Assembly: GCA_031412355.1 (NCBI GenBank)
Contig: JANOCR010000378.1
Location: 1 to 10,137, forward strand
Length of the DNA: 10,137 nt
Source of the DNA: JAENVT01 sp031412355
GTDB taxonomy: Bacteria; Actinomycetota; Acidimicrobiia; Acidimicrobiales; Ilumatobacteraceae
Reading direction: 5' to 3'
Shown: piece after piece, positions 1 through 7,150 of the stretch
Numbering within the stretch: position 1 is the stretch's first letter
How the letters are laid out: every line of letters starts with the position of its first letter
The notes under the pieces: generated by a model
Seen by the model: the letters and a program-made list of their open reading frames with translations, nothing else
Database searches by the model: none
What the model was told of the DNA's origin: nothing
Position numbers and translations under genes: made by a program

Positions 1-909
1 CGTGATCGCGCCGTCCTTGTACAGCGAGCGCCACCAGCCGGGCAGCCATCGCTTGCGGAAGATCTTCGGGCCCAGCGCCTTGTACATCGCCTCGATGTCG
101 GCGACGCGGTCGCCGCGTGCCAGCGCGGTGGCGATGATCGCGCCCGTGCTGGTGCCGGCGATGTAGTCGAACGTGTGGGCGAGGCGGTAGTCGGCCTGCC
201 CCCCGCCGATCTGGTTCTCCATGCGCTTGAGGATCTGCAGACTGATCAGCCCGCGCATCCCGCCGCCGTCGAGGGCGAGCATCCGCTTCGGCCCATCGCT
301 GCGTGGCTCGCGAATGGTTGCCGGCTTGCCGCTGTAGCGGAAGGTTCGCGTGGGATCGATTACCTCGATCTGGTGGCCGCGATCCCGGGCCTGCGTGACA
401 AAGTCGCCGGTGCCGCCAGGCTTCTCGCTGGTCGCCTGATCCCACACCGCCACGACGTGCAGCTTGGTTCCATCCAGCGTCGCCGCCTGAGCAACCTCGA
501 GCGCCCACGTGTTGTTGCGGGCATAGCGGTTATCGCCCTCGGGAATCGGGCCGCGCTCTTTCTCCTGCACCTTGACGTCGCTGGCGTCGACGATGCGCTG
601 GAACCGTTCGGCCCACGATGTGCCCGGCAGGTCGACCGACGACTTGACGAATGCGTCGGGCTCGCGCGCCAGCAACACGATGCTGGTGGCGCCGCGGGCC
701 AGTGCCGCTTCGGCTACCAGGATGTCGGTGCCGCGCGCCCCTTGGCTGACCACCACGTCATCGGCCCCGATCATCCACATATCGAAGAGCGCGGCAATGG
801 CGGCAGCGATACGCGGCTCGGCTTCAGGCGGGAATCGCGGCTGGTCCTGGTCGGGCGCATCGATCATGTGCCCGCCCGCAACGACCACCCGACGTTCGCC
901 AGTCCCCAC
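1..909 (-). CDS. SLOG-like domain fused to patatin-like phospholipase (3' end outside window)
   Basis: The window holds the first 303 residues. Residues 6-115 look like a SLOG Rossmann-type nucleotide-binding domain: a GGHMID loop (12-17), then GARGTD (57-62) with E67, like the GARGAD/E pattern of YspA/DUF2493- and YpsA-type SLOG proteins. Residues 117-192 (N-T-W near 128, VVAVWD at 152-157, GGTGDF at 165-170) continue the type of domain seen in TRAFs-like and TRPM-SLOG-like proteins. From residue 209 a patatin domain begins: oxyanion loop D-GGG-M-R-G at 214-220 and nucleophile elbow G-T-S-T-G at 252-256 (Ser254). The catalytic Asp is beyond the edge. Patatins are Ser-Asp lipid acyl hydrolases; bacterial ones such as CapV act as membrane-degrading defence effectors. 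I infer a ligand-gated phospholipase. There is no signal peptide or membrane segment, so it is probably cytosolic. The GTG at 909 is chosen because an in-frame TAG lies 9 nt upstream and a -10-like hexamer sits exactly at leaderless distance. The patatin assignment is firm; the SLOG assignment is good but made by eye. Confidence 0.88.
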   Translation of the reverse strand, partial: MGTGERRVVVAGGHMIDAPDQDQPRFPPEAEPRIAAAIAALFDMWMIGADDVVVSQGARGTDILVAEAALARGATSIVLLAREPDAFVKSSVDLPGTSWAERFQRIVDASDVKVQEKERGPIPEGDNRYARNNTWALEVAQAATLDGTKLHVVAVWDQATSEKPGGTGDFVTQARDRGHQIEVIDPTRTFRYSGKPATIREPRSDGPKRMLALDGGGMRGLISLQILKRMENQIGGGQADYRLAHTFDYIAGTSTGAIIATALARGDRVADIEAMYKALGPKIFRKRWLPGWWRSLYKDGAIT

Positions 910-915
910 GGGCGG

Positions 916-921
916 ATTCTA
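916..921 (-). promoter_or_regulatory. -10 hexamer for a leaderless SLOG-patatin transcript
   Basis: TAGAAT (minus strand) lies 6 nt before the GTG at 909, so transcription would begin at the start codon. No Shine-Dalgarno sequence precedes that GTG. Leaderless genes with a TANNNT box in this position are common in actinobacteria. No clear -35 is visible. It is an inferred promoter, separate from the gene upstream. Confidence 0.45.
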
Positions 922-955
922 GGTGGGGTGCGTCGACCCGCTTAGCGAAGCCGCC

Positions 956-1393
956 TCAGTTGGCGGCGAGTCGCGAGATGGTCTTGATCGTCACGACCGC
1001 GTCAGACGGCACGTCCACGGTGACGGGCGACGACTGGGTGACCCTCGTCTGGCCGGGCTCCAGGTAGTTCACGAAGGCGGCCGAGGTGTCGTATTGCGTG
1101 GTCCCATCGGGTGACTCGATTGTCAGGTCGATCAAGTAGTTCGACCGCTCGCTGCTGTTGTTCGTGACGGTCAGCGTGACGGCGCGAAACCCGATTGCGT
1201 CAACCGGTCCGAGGACTGCGTCGGGTCCGTGGATCCCTGTGCGGCTACGAACCCGATGATCGCGATGATCCCGATCGACAGGATGTAGCGCTTCTTGCGG
1301 TACCACGGCCGCAGCGCCTTGAGCCTGGCCTGCGCCGCCTTGGCCTCAGCCTTCGCATCCTTCGCCGACCACGGCCGGGCAGGTCTGGTGGCG
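956..1393 (-). pseudogene. Broken membrane-anchored FxLYD-like protein (two frames, no start codon)
   Basis: Two open stretches in different frames seem to belong to one protein. The upstream frame (to the TGA at 1173-1171) reads an Ala/Lys-rich stretch (AKDAKAEAKAAQARLKALRP), a basic WYRKKR, then the hydrophobic segment ILSIGIIAIIGFVAA and a short polar linker: a typical N-terminal membrane anchor. The downstream frame (about 1200 to 956) reads a beta-rich domain with VTNNSSERSNYLIDL and LEPGQT, typical of the extracellular FxLYD-like modules of actinobacterial lipoproteins and membrane proteins. The frames differ by -1 and overlap at about 1200-1171. The upstream frame has no ATG, GTG or TTG after its last stop (1461-1459), so it cannot start conventionally. 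The likeliest reading is a decayed gene, perhaps with an internal deletion that removed part of the linker and first strand. Recoding or assembly error are alternatives (see findings). Confidence 0.55.
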
Positions 1394-1954
1394 TCAGACC
1401 GGTTGCCAGGTGGCGTTGCTGCGCGCAGCCGCGTGGATGTATTCCACCTGCGACTGTGTCAGTCGCTGCGGCAGTTGCATAAGGAAGGTGCGAAGGGTTC
1501 GCAACGTGGTGATGTGAACGTCGGCCGGCGTGCCCTTGGGTGTCAGCTTGGCCGGGTCGGCGAAGACGATTGTGGCGTGTACTTCCACCGGCATGGCGCA
1601 CGCATGCGTCAGCAACTGGGCGGCACGCTTGGCTTGGCAGCGCGCGTCGTGCAAGTAGACCGTCGAGTGACCGTTCACCCAAAGCCCCTGCTCGTACACA
1701 CAGACCGTTGCATCGGGATGATGTTTGGTGATGACGGTGAAGACGCCGCGTGACCCGATCACCAAGCGGTCGATGTCGGCCTGTGGATGTTCGATGCGCA
1801 TCCCGTGCCAGCCTGCTGGGAGCTTGGCCAGCTCTCGACCGACCTTCTCCACACGCGTCGCAGTGAGTCGCGACGATCGCTCAACGGGCTTTACTCCGAG
1901 TACGCGAGCCATCGTCTGCCACAAAGGTGTCGCCCGCGTCCCTGCTTCCGTCAT
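1394..1954 (-). CDS. NERD (nuclease-related) domain protein
   Basis: This is a 186-residue protein whose body matches the actinobacterial stand-alone NERD domain. Conserved landmarks are VEKVGRELAKLPAGW (35-49), ADIDRLVIGSRGVF (59-72) with D60 and D62, and ITKHHPDATV (75-84) with K77. The D...K spacing is what NERD shares with PD-(D/E)XK-like nucleases. The conserved WVNGH (92-96), AERA-like AKRAAQLL (108-115) and the closing ARSNATW are also present. NERD is predicted to be nuclease-related, but the biochemical role of this small class is not established. No membrane segment is present. The start is uncertain: the ATG at 1954 lies inside the preceding HNH gene (74-nt overlap) and M15 at 1912 is an alternative; neither has a convincing Shine-Dalgarno sequence. 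The overlap suggests co-translation with the HNH gene. The ending is typical for the family, so the gene itself looks intact. Confidence 0.82.
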   Translation of the reverse strand: MTEAGTRATPLWQTMARVLGVKPVERSSRLTATRVEKVGRELAKLPAGWHGMRIEHPQADIDRLVIGSRGVFTVITKHHPDATVCVYEQGLWVNGHSTVYLHDARCQAKRAAQLLTHACAMPVEVHATIVFADPAKLTPKGTPADVHITTLRTLRTFLMQLPQRLTQSQVEYIHAAARSNATWQPV

Positions 1955-3308
1955 GCAGGGTCATCGGCACGCCGGCGCCAAACCTGACCGATTCTTGAGG
2001 GAGATTTTGGGCCACCGCTTCGACACTTCCTGGGAAGACTGGGTGGGTGCGCGAGAAGAGGGCGTCGAGGGCATATCCGAGGTCGAGTCGTTCGCCGGTC
2101 CAGCGACAACGGCCGTCGGCTGGCGTGCGGTCGTGGGCGGCGACCGCTGATCGGTCGCCGATTGTGGTGGGTGGAGTGGCGGCGATGCGACGGCCATGGG
2201 AGTCGTGGAGCTCCAGCCCGTCTGCGGTTCGTACGGCGGTCCATCCGCCTTCGTGGAGTCTGTGGTGATGGAAGCGGCACAGCAGGGTGAGGTTGGGTAG
2301 TTCGTGGTCGCCGCCGTGGGCCCGGTGTTTGATGTGATGCACTTCCAACCCGCCTCGGCGACGGCAGCCGGGGATTTGGCAGCGGTGATCGTCACGTAGT
2401 TCGACTTCTCGCCGTCGCGCTCGACCAACGACCCTGGCCCGGCGGCCGCGGTGCTTGGTGGTGCCGTCCTCGCCGGTGACGACGGTCTCGATGTCGGTGT
2501 CGCACAGCATCCGCAAGGCGGTCTCGACGGAAACGCCGACTGGTTGATCGAGGCTGTCGCCATGCGCAGCGATCTCACAGCACCCGTCTCCACCGTGCAG
2601 CGCGGCCTCGTCGATGTGCAGCCGGGTGAGATAGCGCGGTGTGGCGCTGCCTTCGCCCGATGCTGCGTTGCCGGCGATGGCCAGGTCGACAAGGGCATCG
2701 GCGCGGCGAGCCGACACCGACTCGCGGGTGCCATCGGGCTCCGCTACCGATGGTGCCACGAGCATCTCGATCGCCGACAGCACGGTTGCGCCGGCTTCAG
2801 CCGGAAGACGGATGCTGATGACCACCGAGCCGTCGTCGTCGACGCGATGGAACAGGCCGCGCCGGGCGTGTTGGATCTGTTCGCGCTCGACCGCGATCGG
2901 CTCTGCACGTCGGTAGGCGCTGACGATGCGTTCGACGTGATTGGTGGTGCCGGCCAACGCCATGTCGACCAGCGCCTGTTCGCACTCGGGGGTGGCGATG
3001 CGGGTGATGGCGCGGACCTTGGAGTACGACAGCTGTCCCGTCGCCATCGAGGCTGCGATCGACGGGAAGCATTCCAACGCCCGCGCCACACGCACTTTCT
3101 CGTAAGCGGCGCGGATGTCGAGGCCGACCTTCCACGACAGCCACGCCGCACAGGATTGGCATTCCCACAGCTTCCAAGCTTCACGCCGATCGAACTCGGC
3201 GACGGCCAACAGCCAGTCGTGCTCGGCAGCCGTCAGGTTGGCAGAACCCTGACAAATCACTGCCTCTAGCTGCTCTAACGGGCGAACAGGTTCAAGGTTG
3301 GTGTCCAT
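1881..3308 (-). CDS. DUF222 / 13E12-repeat HNH endonuclease
   Basis: This 475-residue protein has the architecture of the abundant actinobacterial 13E12 REP family. An alpha-helical DUF222 domain spans about residues 10-270 (GQLSYSKVRAITRIA at 91-105; RRADALVDLA at 201-210). It is followed by an HNH/McrA-like nuclease domain: C310-x4-C315, LEVHHIKHRAHGG at 321-333 with H324/H325, N339, and LLCRFHHHRLH at 342-352 with C344 and H348. The zinc ligands and the catalytic His appear complete. HNH enzymes are metal-dependent DNA nucleases; the function of this family is unknown, although its copies are mobile and often multiple per genome. The start at 3308 has AGGG 7 nt upstream. The last 30 residues, past about 445, look low in conservation and overlap the NERD start, so the true C-terminus may be poorly constrained. 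Confidence 0.9.
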   Translation of the reverse strand: MDTNLEPVRPLEQLEAVICQGSANLTAAEHDWLLAVAEFDRREAWKLWECQSCAAWLSWKVGLDIRAAYEKVRVARALECFPSIAASMATGQLSYSKVRAITRIATPECEQALVDMALAGTTNHVERIVSAYRRAEPIAVEREQIQHARRGLFHRVDDDGSVVISIRLPAEAGATVLSAIEMLVAPSVAEPDGTRESVSARRADALVDLAIAGNAASGEGSATPRYLTRLHIDEAALHGGDGCCEIAAHGDSLDQPVGVSVETALRMLCDTDIETVVTGEDGTTKHRGRRARVVGRARRREVELRDDHRCQIPGCRRRGGLEVHHIKHRAHGGDHELPNLTLLCRFHHHRLHEGGWTAVRTADGLELHDSHGRRIAATPPTTIGDRSAVAAHDRTPADGRCRWTGERLDLGYALDALFSRTHPVFPGSVEAVAQNLPQESVRFGAGVPMTLHDGSRDAGDTFVADDGSRTRSKAR

Positions 3309-3344
3309 CTCACAACCCTAGGTAAGGGGTGTGACACGGTTGCT

Positions 3345-3360
3345 CGGCTTCGTCGAGCCG
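3345..3360 (-). terminator. Possible hairpin terminator after the protease gene
   Basis: Read on the minus strand, CGGCT-CGACGA-AGCCG forms a 5-bp stem with a 6-nt loop, 17 nt after the protease stop codon. There is no U-tract. Weak hairpins without U-tracts do occur at actinobacterial gene ends, so this is only suggestive. The 68-nt gap between the two genes holds no other obvious signal apart from the HNH ribosome-binding site. Confidence 0.25.
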
Positions 3361-3376
3361 GCCCCTTTGCCCGACC

Positions 3377-4483
3377 TTATGGATGATCGGATCTCGCGCG
3401 GATAGCCAGGTCGACCAGATCGCCGCCGCCGCTGGCCCCGTTGGTGGTGCTGTTCTGCCATGACTGCACGGCCACGGCGCGCGGCCCGACATCGCCGGTC
3501 CAGAATCCGAAGATCGGTCCGCCGGATTGGCCGGGGAACACGTCGGCCAGGTGGTAGATCGCCTCGTGGGTGTCGGGCTGGTTGTCGTCGCCGTTGACCG
3601 TGAACCAACTCTGGAACGTAGGGCGTTCGAGGCTGGTGAGGTCCTGCGGGTAGCCGATGTGCCACCACGCGGATAGCGGGTCCCAGGCATCGGTGTAGCG
3701 GCGGGTGCCGAGCCAGCCGGTGCGGTCGCCGATGCGATCGTTGAGCACCAACACGACGTAGTCGTACTGACCTTCGTCGCCGTTCGAGAAGCCGTCGTTG
3801 TTGTCCTTCTTGACCCAGTAGACGTGCGTTGCGTACGTCGAACCGAACGGCGCCGTACCGTCGTAGTAGGCCGGTGTGAACGTCAGCCAGTCGGCGGCGT
3901 ACCCCGGCGGTGGTGTCCAGTCGACGCCGTGATTGCAGGTGAGCAGATGTCGTGGCCCGATCATCACGCCGCTGAACGGACCGAAGTTGGTCTCGCAACG
4001 CCCGAACGCGCTCCACGGATAGCTGGTGTCGCGGAACACGGCGCGGTCGTCGCCACTGAAGATCGTCGTGTTGTAGCGGATGTCTTTCTTCATCCGCTTC
4101 GGCTGCCGCGGGCGTGCCTTCACGATGTCGGCGGGTGTCGGATCGAACCCGAGGTGATCGGGGATGTAGGCCTCGAGCAACTCGGCCTTCTCCGCGACGA
4201 CCTTGGCAGGAAGCCGCTTGGTGATCTCGACGCTTTCGAGTCCCGGTGGCAGGGCCCGCTCGCCGAGACTGAACCCGTCGAGGTCGAGTTTGATTTCGTA
4301 GACGTACGTGCCGTCCTTGGCCTTGCGGCCCGTTCGTTCGACGCTGACCTCGAAGCTCGGCCGTTCCTCGCTGCCGGGAACGAAGAACGACTGCGTGATC
4401 CTGCCCCGGTTCGAGGTACGAGCCGGTAGTCGTTCGAGTCGTGCGTGGTGGTCGGTCGACATCGGTGGTTGAAGGCGTGGCAT
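3377..4483 (-). CDS. Trypsin/V8-fold serine protease with N-terminal extension, no signal peptide
   Basis: The gene encodes 368 residues. The complete chymotrypsin-clan triad is readable: H185 in LLTCNHGVDW (180-189), D241 in QYDYVVLVL (239-247), and S320 in FPGQSGGPIFG (316-326). The 'TCNH' and 'GQSGGP' contexts resemble glutamyl-endopeptidase/V8-like and bacterial trypsin-like proteases. C163 and C183 flank the His loop as in the classical disulfide. Residues 1-135 precede the catalytic domain: a beta-rich part (FEVSVER at 44-50, YVYEIKLDLDGFSL at 60-73) and a basic junction ARPRQPKRMKKDIRYN (123-138), which looks like a propeptide cleavage region. The ATG at 4483 was chosen because AAAGGAG lies 6 nt upstream; a longer frame to 4669 has no coding character. 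No signal peptide is seen at this start, so either the enzyme acts inside the cell or export is unconventional. Substrates are unknown. Confidence 0.88.
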   Translation of the reverse strand: MPRLQPPMSTDHHARLERLPARTSNRGRITQSFFVPGSEERPSFEVSVERTGRKAKDGTYVYEIKLDLDGFSLGERALPPGLESVEITKRLPAKVVAEKAELLEAYIPDHLGFDPTPADIVKARPRQPKRMKKDIRYNTTIFSGDDRAVFRDTSYPWSAFGRCETNFGPFSGVMIGPRHLLTCNHGVDWTPPPGYAADWLTFTPAYYDGTAPFGSTYATHVYWVKKDNNDGFSNGDEGQYDYVVLVLNDRIGDRTGWLGTRRYTDAWDPLSAWWHIGYPQDLTSLERPTFQSWFTVNGDDNQPDTHEAIYHLADVFPGQSGGPIFGFWTGDVGPRAVAVQSWQNSTTNGASGGGDLVDLAIRARSDHP

Positions 4484-4489
4484 GTCGCT

Positions 4490-4494
4490 CTCCT
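4490..4494 (-). promoter_or_regulatory. Shine-Dalgarno site fixing the protease start
   Basis: AGGAG (within AAAGGAG) lies 6 nt before the ATG at 4483 on the minus strand. It is the strongest ribosome-binding site in the window and decides the start against the upstream in-frame codons. Confidence 0.75.
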
Positions 4495-4504
4495 TTGATC
4501 GCTT

Positions 4505-4533
4505 GTTACTGAACAGAGTGACGCAGCAGTCAA
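4505..4533 (-). promoter_or_regulatory. Possible promoter of the protease gene
   Basis: On the minus strand a good -35 (TTGACT, 4533-4528) is followed after 17 nt by a poor -10 (AGTAAC, 4510-4505), 21 nt before the protease start. The 110-nt gap 4484-4593 separates the protease from the divergent SEC-C gene and must hold promoters for both; I see no clear -10 for the plus-strand gene. Confidence 0.3.
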
Positions 4534-4593
4534 GCCTGATACAACCGTCCGTCGCTTGCCGATTTCTCATCACGACGCGATCGGGGCTGAACT

Positions 4594-7134
4594 GTGCCGA
4601 TGACGGATGAGTGGTCGGACGAACAGTGGGATGCGGCCGACGCCGCCATCCGCGCGGCCGCATACACAATCCTTGCTGCCGGGCCTCTGGCGATGGATGT
4701 ACTCACGGTGACGCTCGCCCAAGATGGGGTTCTGGCGGCATTCGACGGCTGCGAACTCGACGAGCTGTTGGAGATCGTGGATCAGGCGTTGCTCGAAACC
4801 GACGACACATGGGTGTCGGCCAGTGGCACGGTCAGCCTCGTCAGTGAACTGCTTCGAGGTGTGGTTCTGACACACCGGGTGTCGGGCGATGAGCTCGACC
4901 GAGGCGTACTCGACGCGACACCTGATCTGGGAACGATCACGTGGGGGTCACGAAAAACCTGGAGTCTGGCGGGCGGCGGCGAGGTCGCCCATGCGTATCC
5001 ATTCAAGGGTGAGCAACATCTGGCGGAGCACGGTTCCTATGTGGGCCCGGATGGTTGGCTCGACGGAATCGAACCGGGCGAACTCATCAGTGCGACCTGT
5101 GATGGTGAGCGATTCGAAATCGTGCGCAACCCGACCGTCGACTATGTCGAACAGGCGGCCGAGTTGGTGCGTGAGTTGTTCGACGAGCTGTGCGACCCCG
5201 ACTCGGCGATGGAGTGCGACGAGCTGATCTTGGAATCGCTGATTCGCGACGTTCGAGTCTTCCGGACGCCGACCAAGCCGGTGGTCGAGCTTATCGAGCA
5301 GGCGGGTCTTCGCTTTCGGGGTGCGTGGATCGGTCGCGCCGATCGTGAGTTCACGACACCGGGGGAGAACTGGCGCGACTCTCGGGTGGAGCGCCTCGTG
5401 TCGGATTACCAACTGGATACGTGTTGCCGTGATGCGCTTGAACGGCTGATGCAGGCTTGGTTGGACTTCGTGATCGCCACGCCCGAGCGCAGGCACGAGG
5501 TCGCAGCCACGTGGAAGCCCCGCCATCTCCGCGACGACTTCCACCATGGTGCAGTCTCGCTGGCCCTCGTCGACTACATGTTGGAACAACACCACGACCG
5601 CTCCGACCGGCTCGACGAGTTCGCCGCGCTGTTGTCTCAGTTTCGCGAACTCGAGCCGGTTGCGTTTTACCTGGTGGCGTGCAACGCACTTCGCGGCGGC
5701 TCGGCGCGCGAAGCGCTGGAAGCGATCGGCCGGTCCACCACGCTTGACGGCGAGTTCGGACCCGCCCTGGACCTTCGCGCCACGCTGCTCGCTGATGCCG
5801 GGCTGCCGGCCGACGCACTGTCGGCGCGTCGCACGGCAACGGCGTTCGGCGGTTCGGATCACGACGCGGCATTTCTCACCGAGCTGCTGGAGCCGTTCGC
5901 CCGAGCCGGCCGCAACGACCCGTGTCCTTGCGGTTCCGGGCGCAAGTTCAAGCAGTGCTGTCAGCGGGCGCCGAAGTTGACGTCGTCCGCCCGCCGTGGT
6001 CTTGCAATTCGCCAGGCGACCTTGTCGCTCGACGAACCCCATCGCCACGACGGACTGGTTTCGTTGGCGTTGGAGGCCTTCGAGGCGAGTGGTGCGCCGT
6101 TCTCCGAGATGCGGCAACGCGTGACCGGGTTGATGGCGGATCCGTTCCTCGTCGATGTCGCTCTGTTTGACGAGGGTGGAATCGACGGCTACGTACGCGA
6201 GCGCGCCGAGATCATCCCTTCACCCGAGCGGGAGTGGCTGCGCTCGCTGGCTGGGAGCCCGAGGGGGCTCTGGGAATATCGTCGCCTCGACGGCAATCAG
6301 TTCGAGCTACGCGACGTCCAGACTGGCGAAGACCGTGAATCGATGACGCTGAATGATCAAGGCCTGAGTGACCAGGGGTACCTGTTCGCGCGAATCGTCG
6401 ACGATGGAATCGGCGGCACAGTGGGGGTGGCCGGTCCTGCTCTTGAAATCTCACTTGCCCGACGAGGCGGGTTGATCGCTTTGCTCGACGCCGGGGCCGA
6501 CGGCCACGAACTGGCGGCCTGGTACGGCGCACAGATGGCCCCGCCCGTGCTTCAGAATCGAGAGGGCGATTCGCTGGAACTCAGCACGGCGTACTTCTCG
6601 CCCGTCGGTGGAACCGACTGGCAATCGATCGAGGCGGCACTCGGCGAGTTGTACGAACGCGACGGCGACGGTTGGGTCGAGTTTCTCGATCTCGATGGCG
6701 AGAACATCGTTCGAGCGAGCATGCGCCGCGACGATGATCAGCTTGCCGTGTTCACCAACTCGGTCGCCCGATTCGAACGTGTTCGTGATGCACTCGTCTC
6801 GGTGGGTCTCGAATTTCAGCGAATCGAAAGGCCCGACCCCTCGAACGTGGGCGATGCGGGAACGTTGCCGGCCGGATCCGAGCTCTCAGCGGATGACCTG
6901 GACATGATCCGCGACCAGATGGAGGATCGCTGGATCCGGGACAACGTTCCTGCCTTCGACGGAATGACGCCTCGCCAAGCCGTCGACGATCCGACCCGTC
7001 GCGACGACGTGATCAAGCTGATCGAGGATTTCGAACGCCGCCCAGTGATCGGCTTCGGTTCGTACGACTTCGACCGACTCCGAACCAAACTCGGCCTGCC
7101 CGCGCGATCGCAGTCAAGTCGCCAGCCTGATTGA
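4594..7134 (+). CDS. Large SEC-C zinc-motif protein of unknown function
   Basis: This protein has 846 residues. The one recognisable motif is a central SEC-C zinc knuckle, NDPCPCGSGRKFKQCC (441-456), with ligands C444, C446, C455 and C456; the C-x-C-x8-CC form is the one found at the SecA C-terminus and in many unrelated proteins. The N-terminal part is rich in acidic helices (DELLEIVDQALLETDD, about 56-71) and may contain a winged-helix-like unit. Residues about 350-430 (VAFYLVACNALRGGSAREALEAI...) look like two or three TPR-like helical pairs. The C-terminus (W780-I-R-D-N-V-P-A-F-D-G-M791-T-P-R-Q-A-V) resembles a short tail module I have seen in other SEC-C proteins. There is no signal peptide, membrane segment or recognisable enzyme motif. 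The GTG at 4594 is preferred over the ATG at 4600 because GGGG lies 7 nt before the GTG. It is transcribed divergently from the protease. The function cannot be assigned; a protein- or nucleic-acid-binding regulatory role is possible. Confidence 0.85.
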   Translation: MPMTDEWSDEQWDAADAAIRAAAYTILAAGPLAMDVLTVTLAQDGVLAAFDGCELDELLEIVDQALLETDDTWVSASGTVSLVSELLRGVVLTHRVSGDELDRGVLDATPDLGTITWGSRKTWSLAGGGEVAHAYPFKGEQHLAEHGSYVGPDGWLDGIEPGELISATCDGERFEIVRNPTVDYVEQAAELVRELFDELCDPDSAMECDELILESLIRDVRVFRTPTKPVVELIEQAGLRFRGAWIGRADREFTTPGENWRDSRVERLVSDYQLDTCCRDALERLMQAWLDFVIATPERRHEVAATWKPRHLRDDFHHGAVSLALVDYMLEQHHDRSDRLDEFAALLSQFRELEPVAFYLVACNALRGGSAREALEAIGRSTTLDGEFGPALDLRATLLADAGLPADALSARRTATAFGGSDHDAAFLTELLEPFARAGRNDPCPCGSGRKFKQCCQRAPKLTSSARRGLAIRQATLSLDEPHRHDGLVSLALEAFEASGAPFSEMRQRVTGLMADPFLVDVALFDEGGIDGYVRERAEIIPSPEREWLRSLAGSPRGLWEYRRLDGNQFELRDVQTGEDRESMTLNDQGLSDQGYLFARIVDDGIGGTVGVAGPALEISLARRGGLIALLDAGADGHELAAWYGAQMAPPVLQNREGDSLELSTAYFSPVGGTDWQSIEAALGELYERDGDGWVEFLDLDGENIVRASMRRDDDQLAVFTNSVARFERVRDALVSVGLEFQRIERPDPSNVGDAGTLPAGSELSADDLDMIRDQMEDRWIRDNVPAFDGMTPRQAVDDPTRRDDVIKLIEDFERRPVIGFGSYDFDRLRTKLGLPARSQSSRQPD

Positions 7135-7150
7135 CAGCGCTGTGCCCAAG

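Noticed and set aside
175..945. Long plus-strand open frame opposite the SLOG-patatin gene
   Set aside because: It is the antisense shadow of a frame with clear SLOG and patatin motifs; its own translation is rich in Arg/Gly/Ala with no motif.
2451..3269. 272-codon plus-strand open frame inside the HNH gene
   Set aside because: It is antisense to a complete DUF222/HNH protein and shows no recognisable domain.
4484..4669. Longer N-terminus for the protease
   Set aside because: A strong Shine-Dalgarno site sits before the ATG at 4483, and the extra residues look like translated intergenic DNA overlapping the divergent SEC-C gene.
4948..6117. 389-codon minus-strand open frame inside the SEC-C gene
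   Set aside because: The SEC-C zinc knuckle and TPR-like helices are on the plus strand; the minus frame is an Arg-rich shadow of high-GC sequence.
7133..7142. Palindrome ACAGCGCTGT at the end of the SEC-C gene as a terminator
   Set aside because: It overlaps the stop codon, has no loop and no U-tract; a 10-bp palindrome of this kind is expected by chance in 10 kb of GC-rich DNA.
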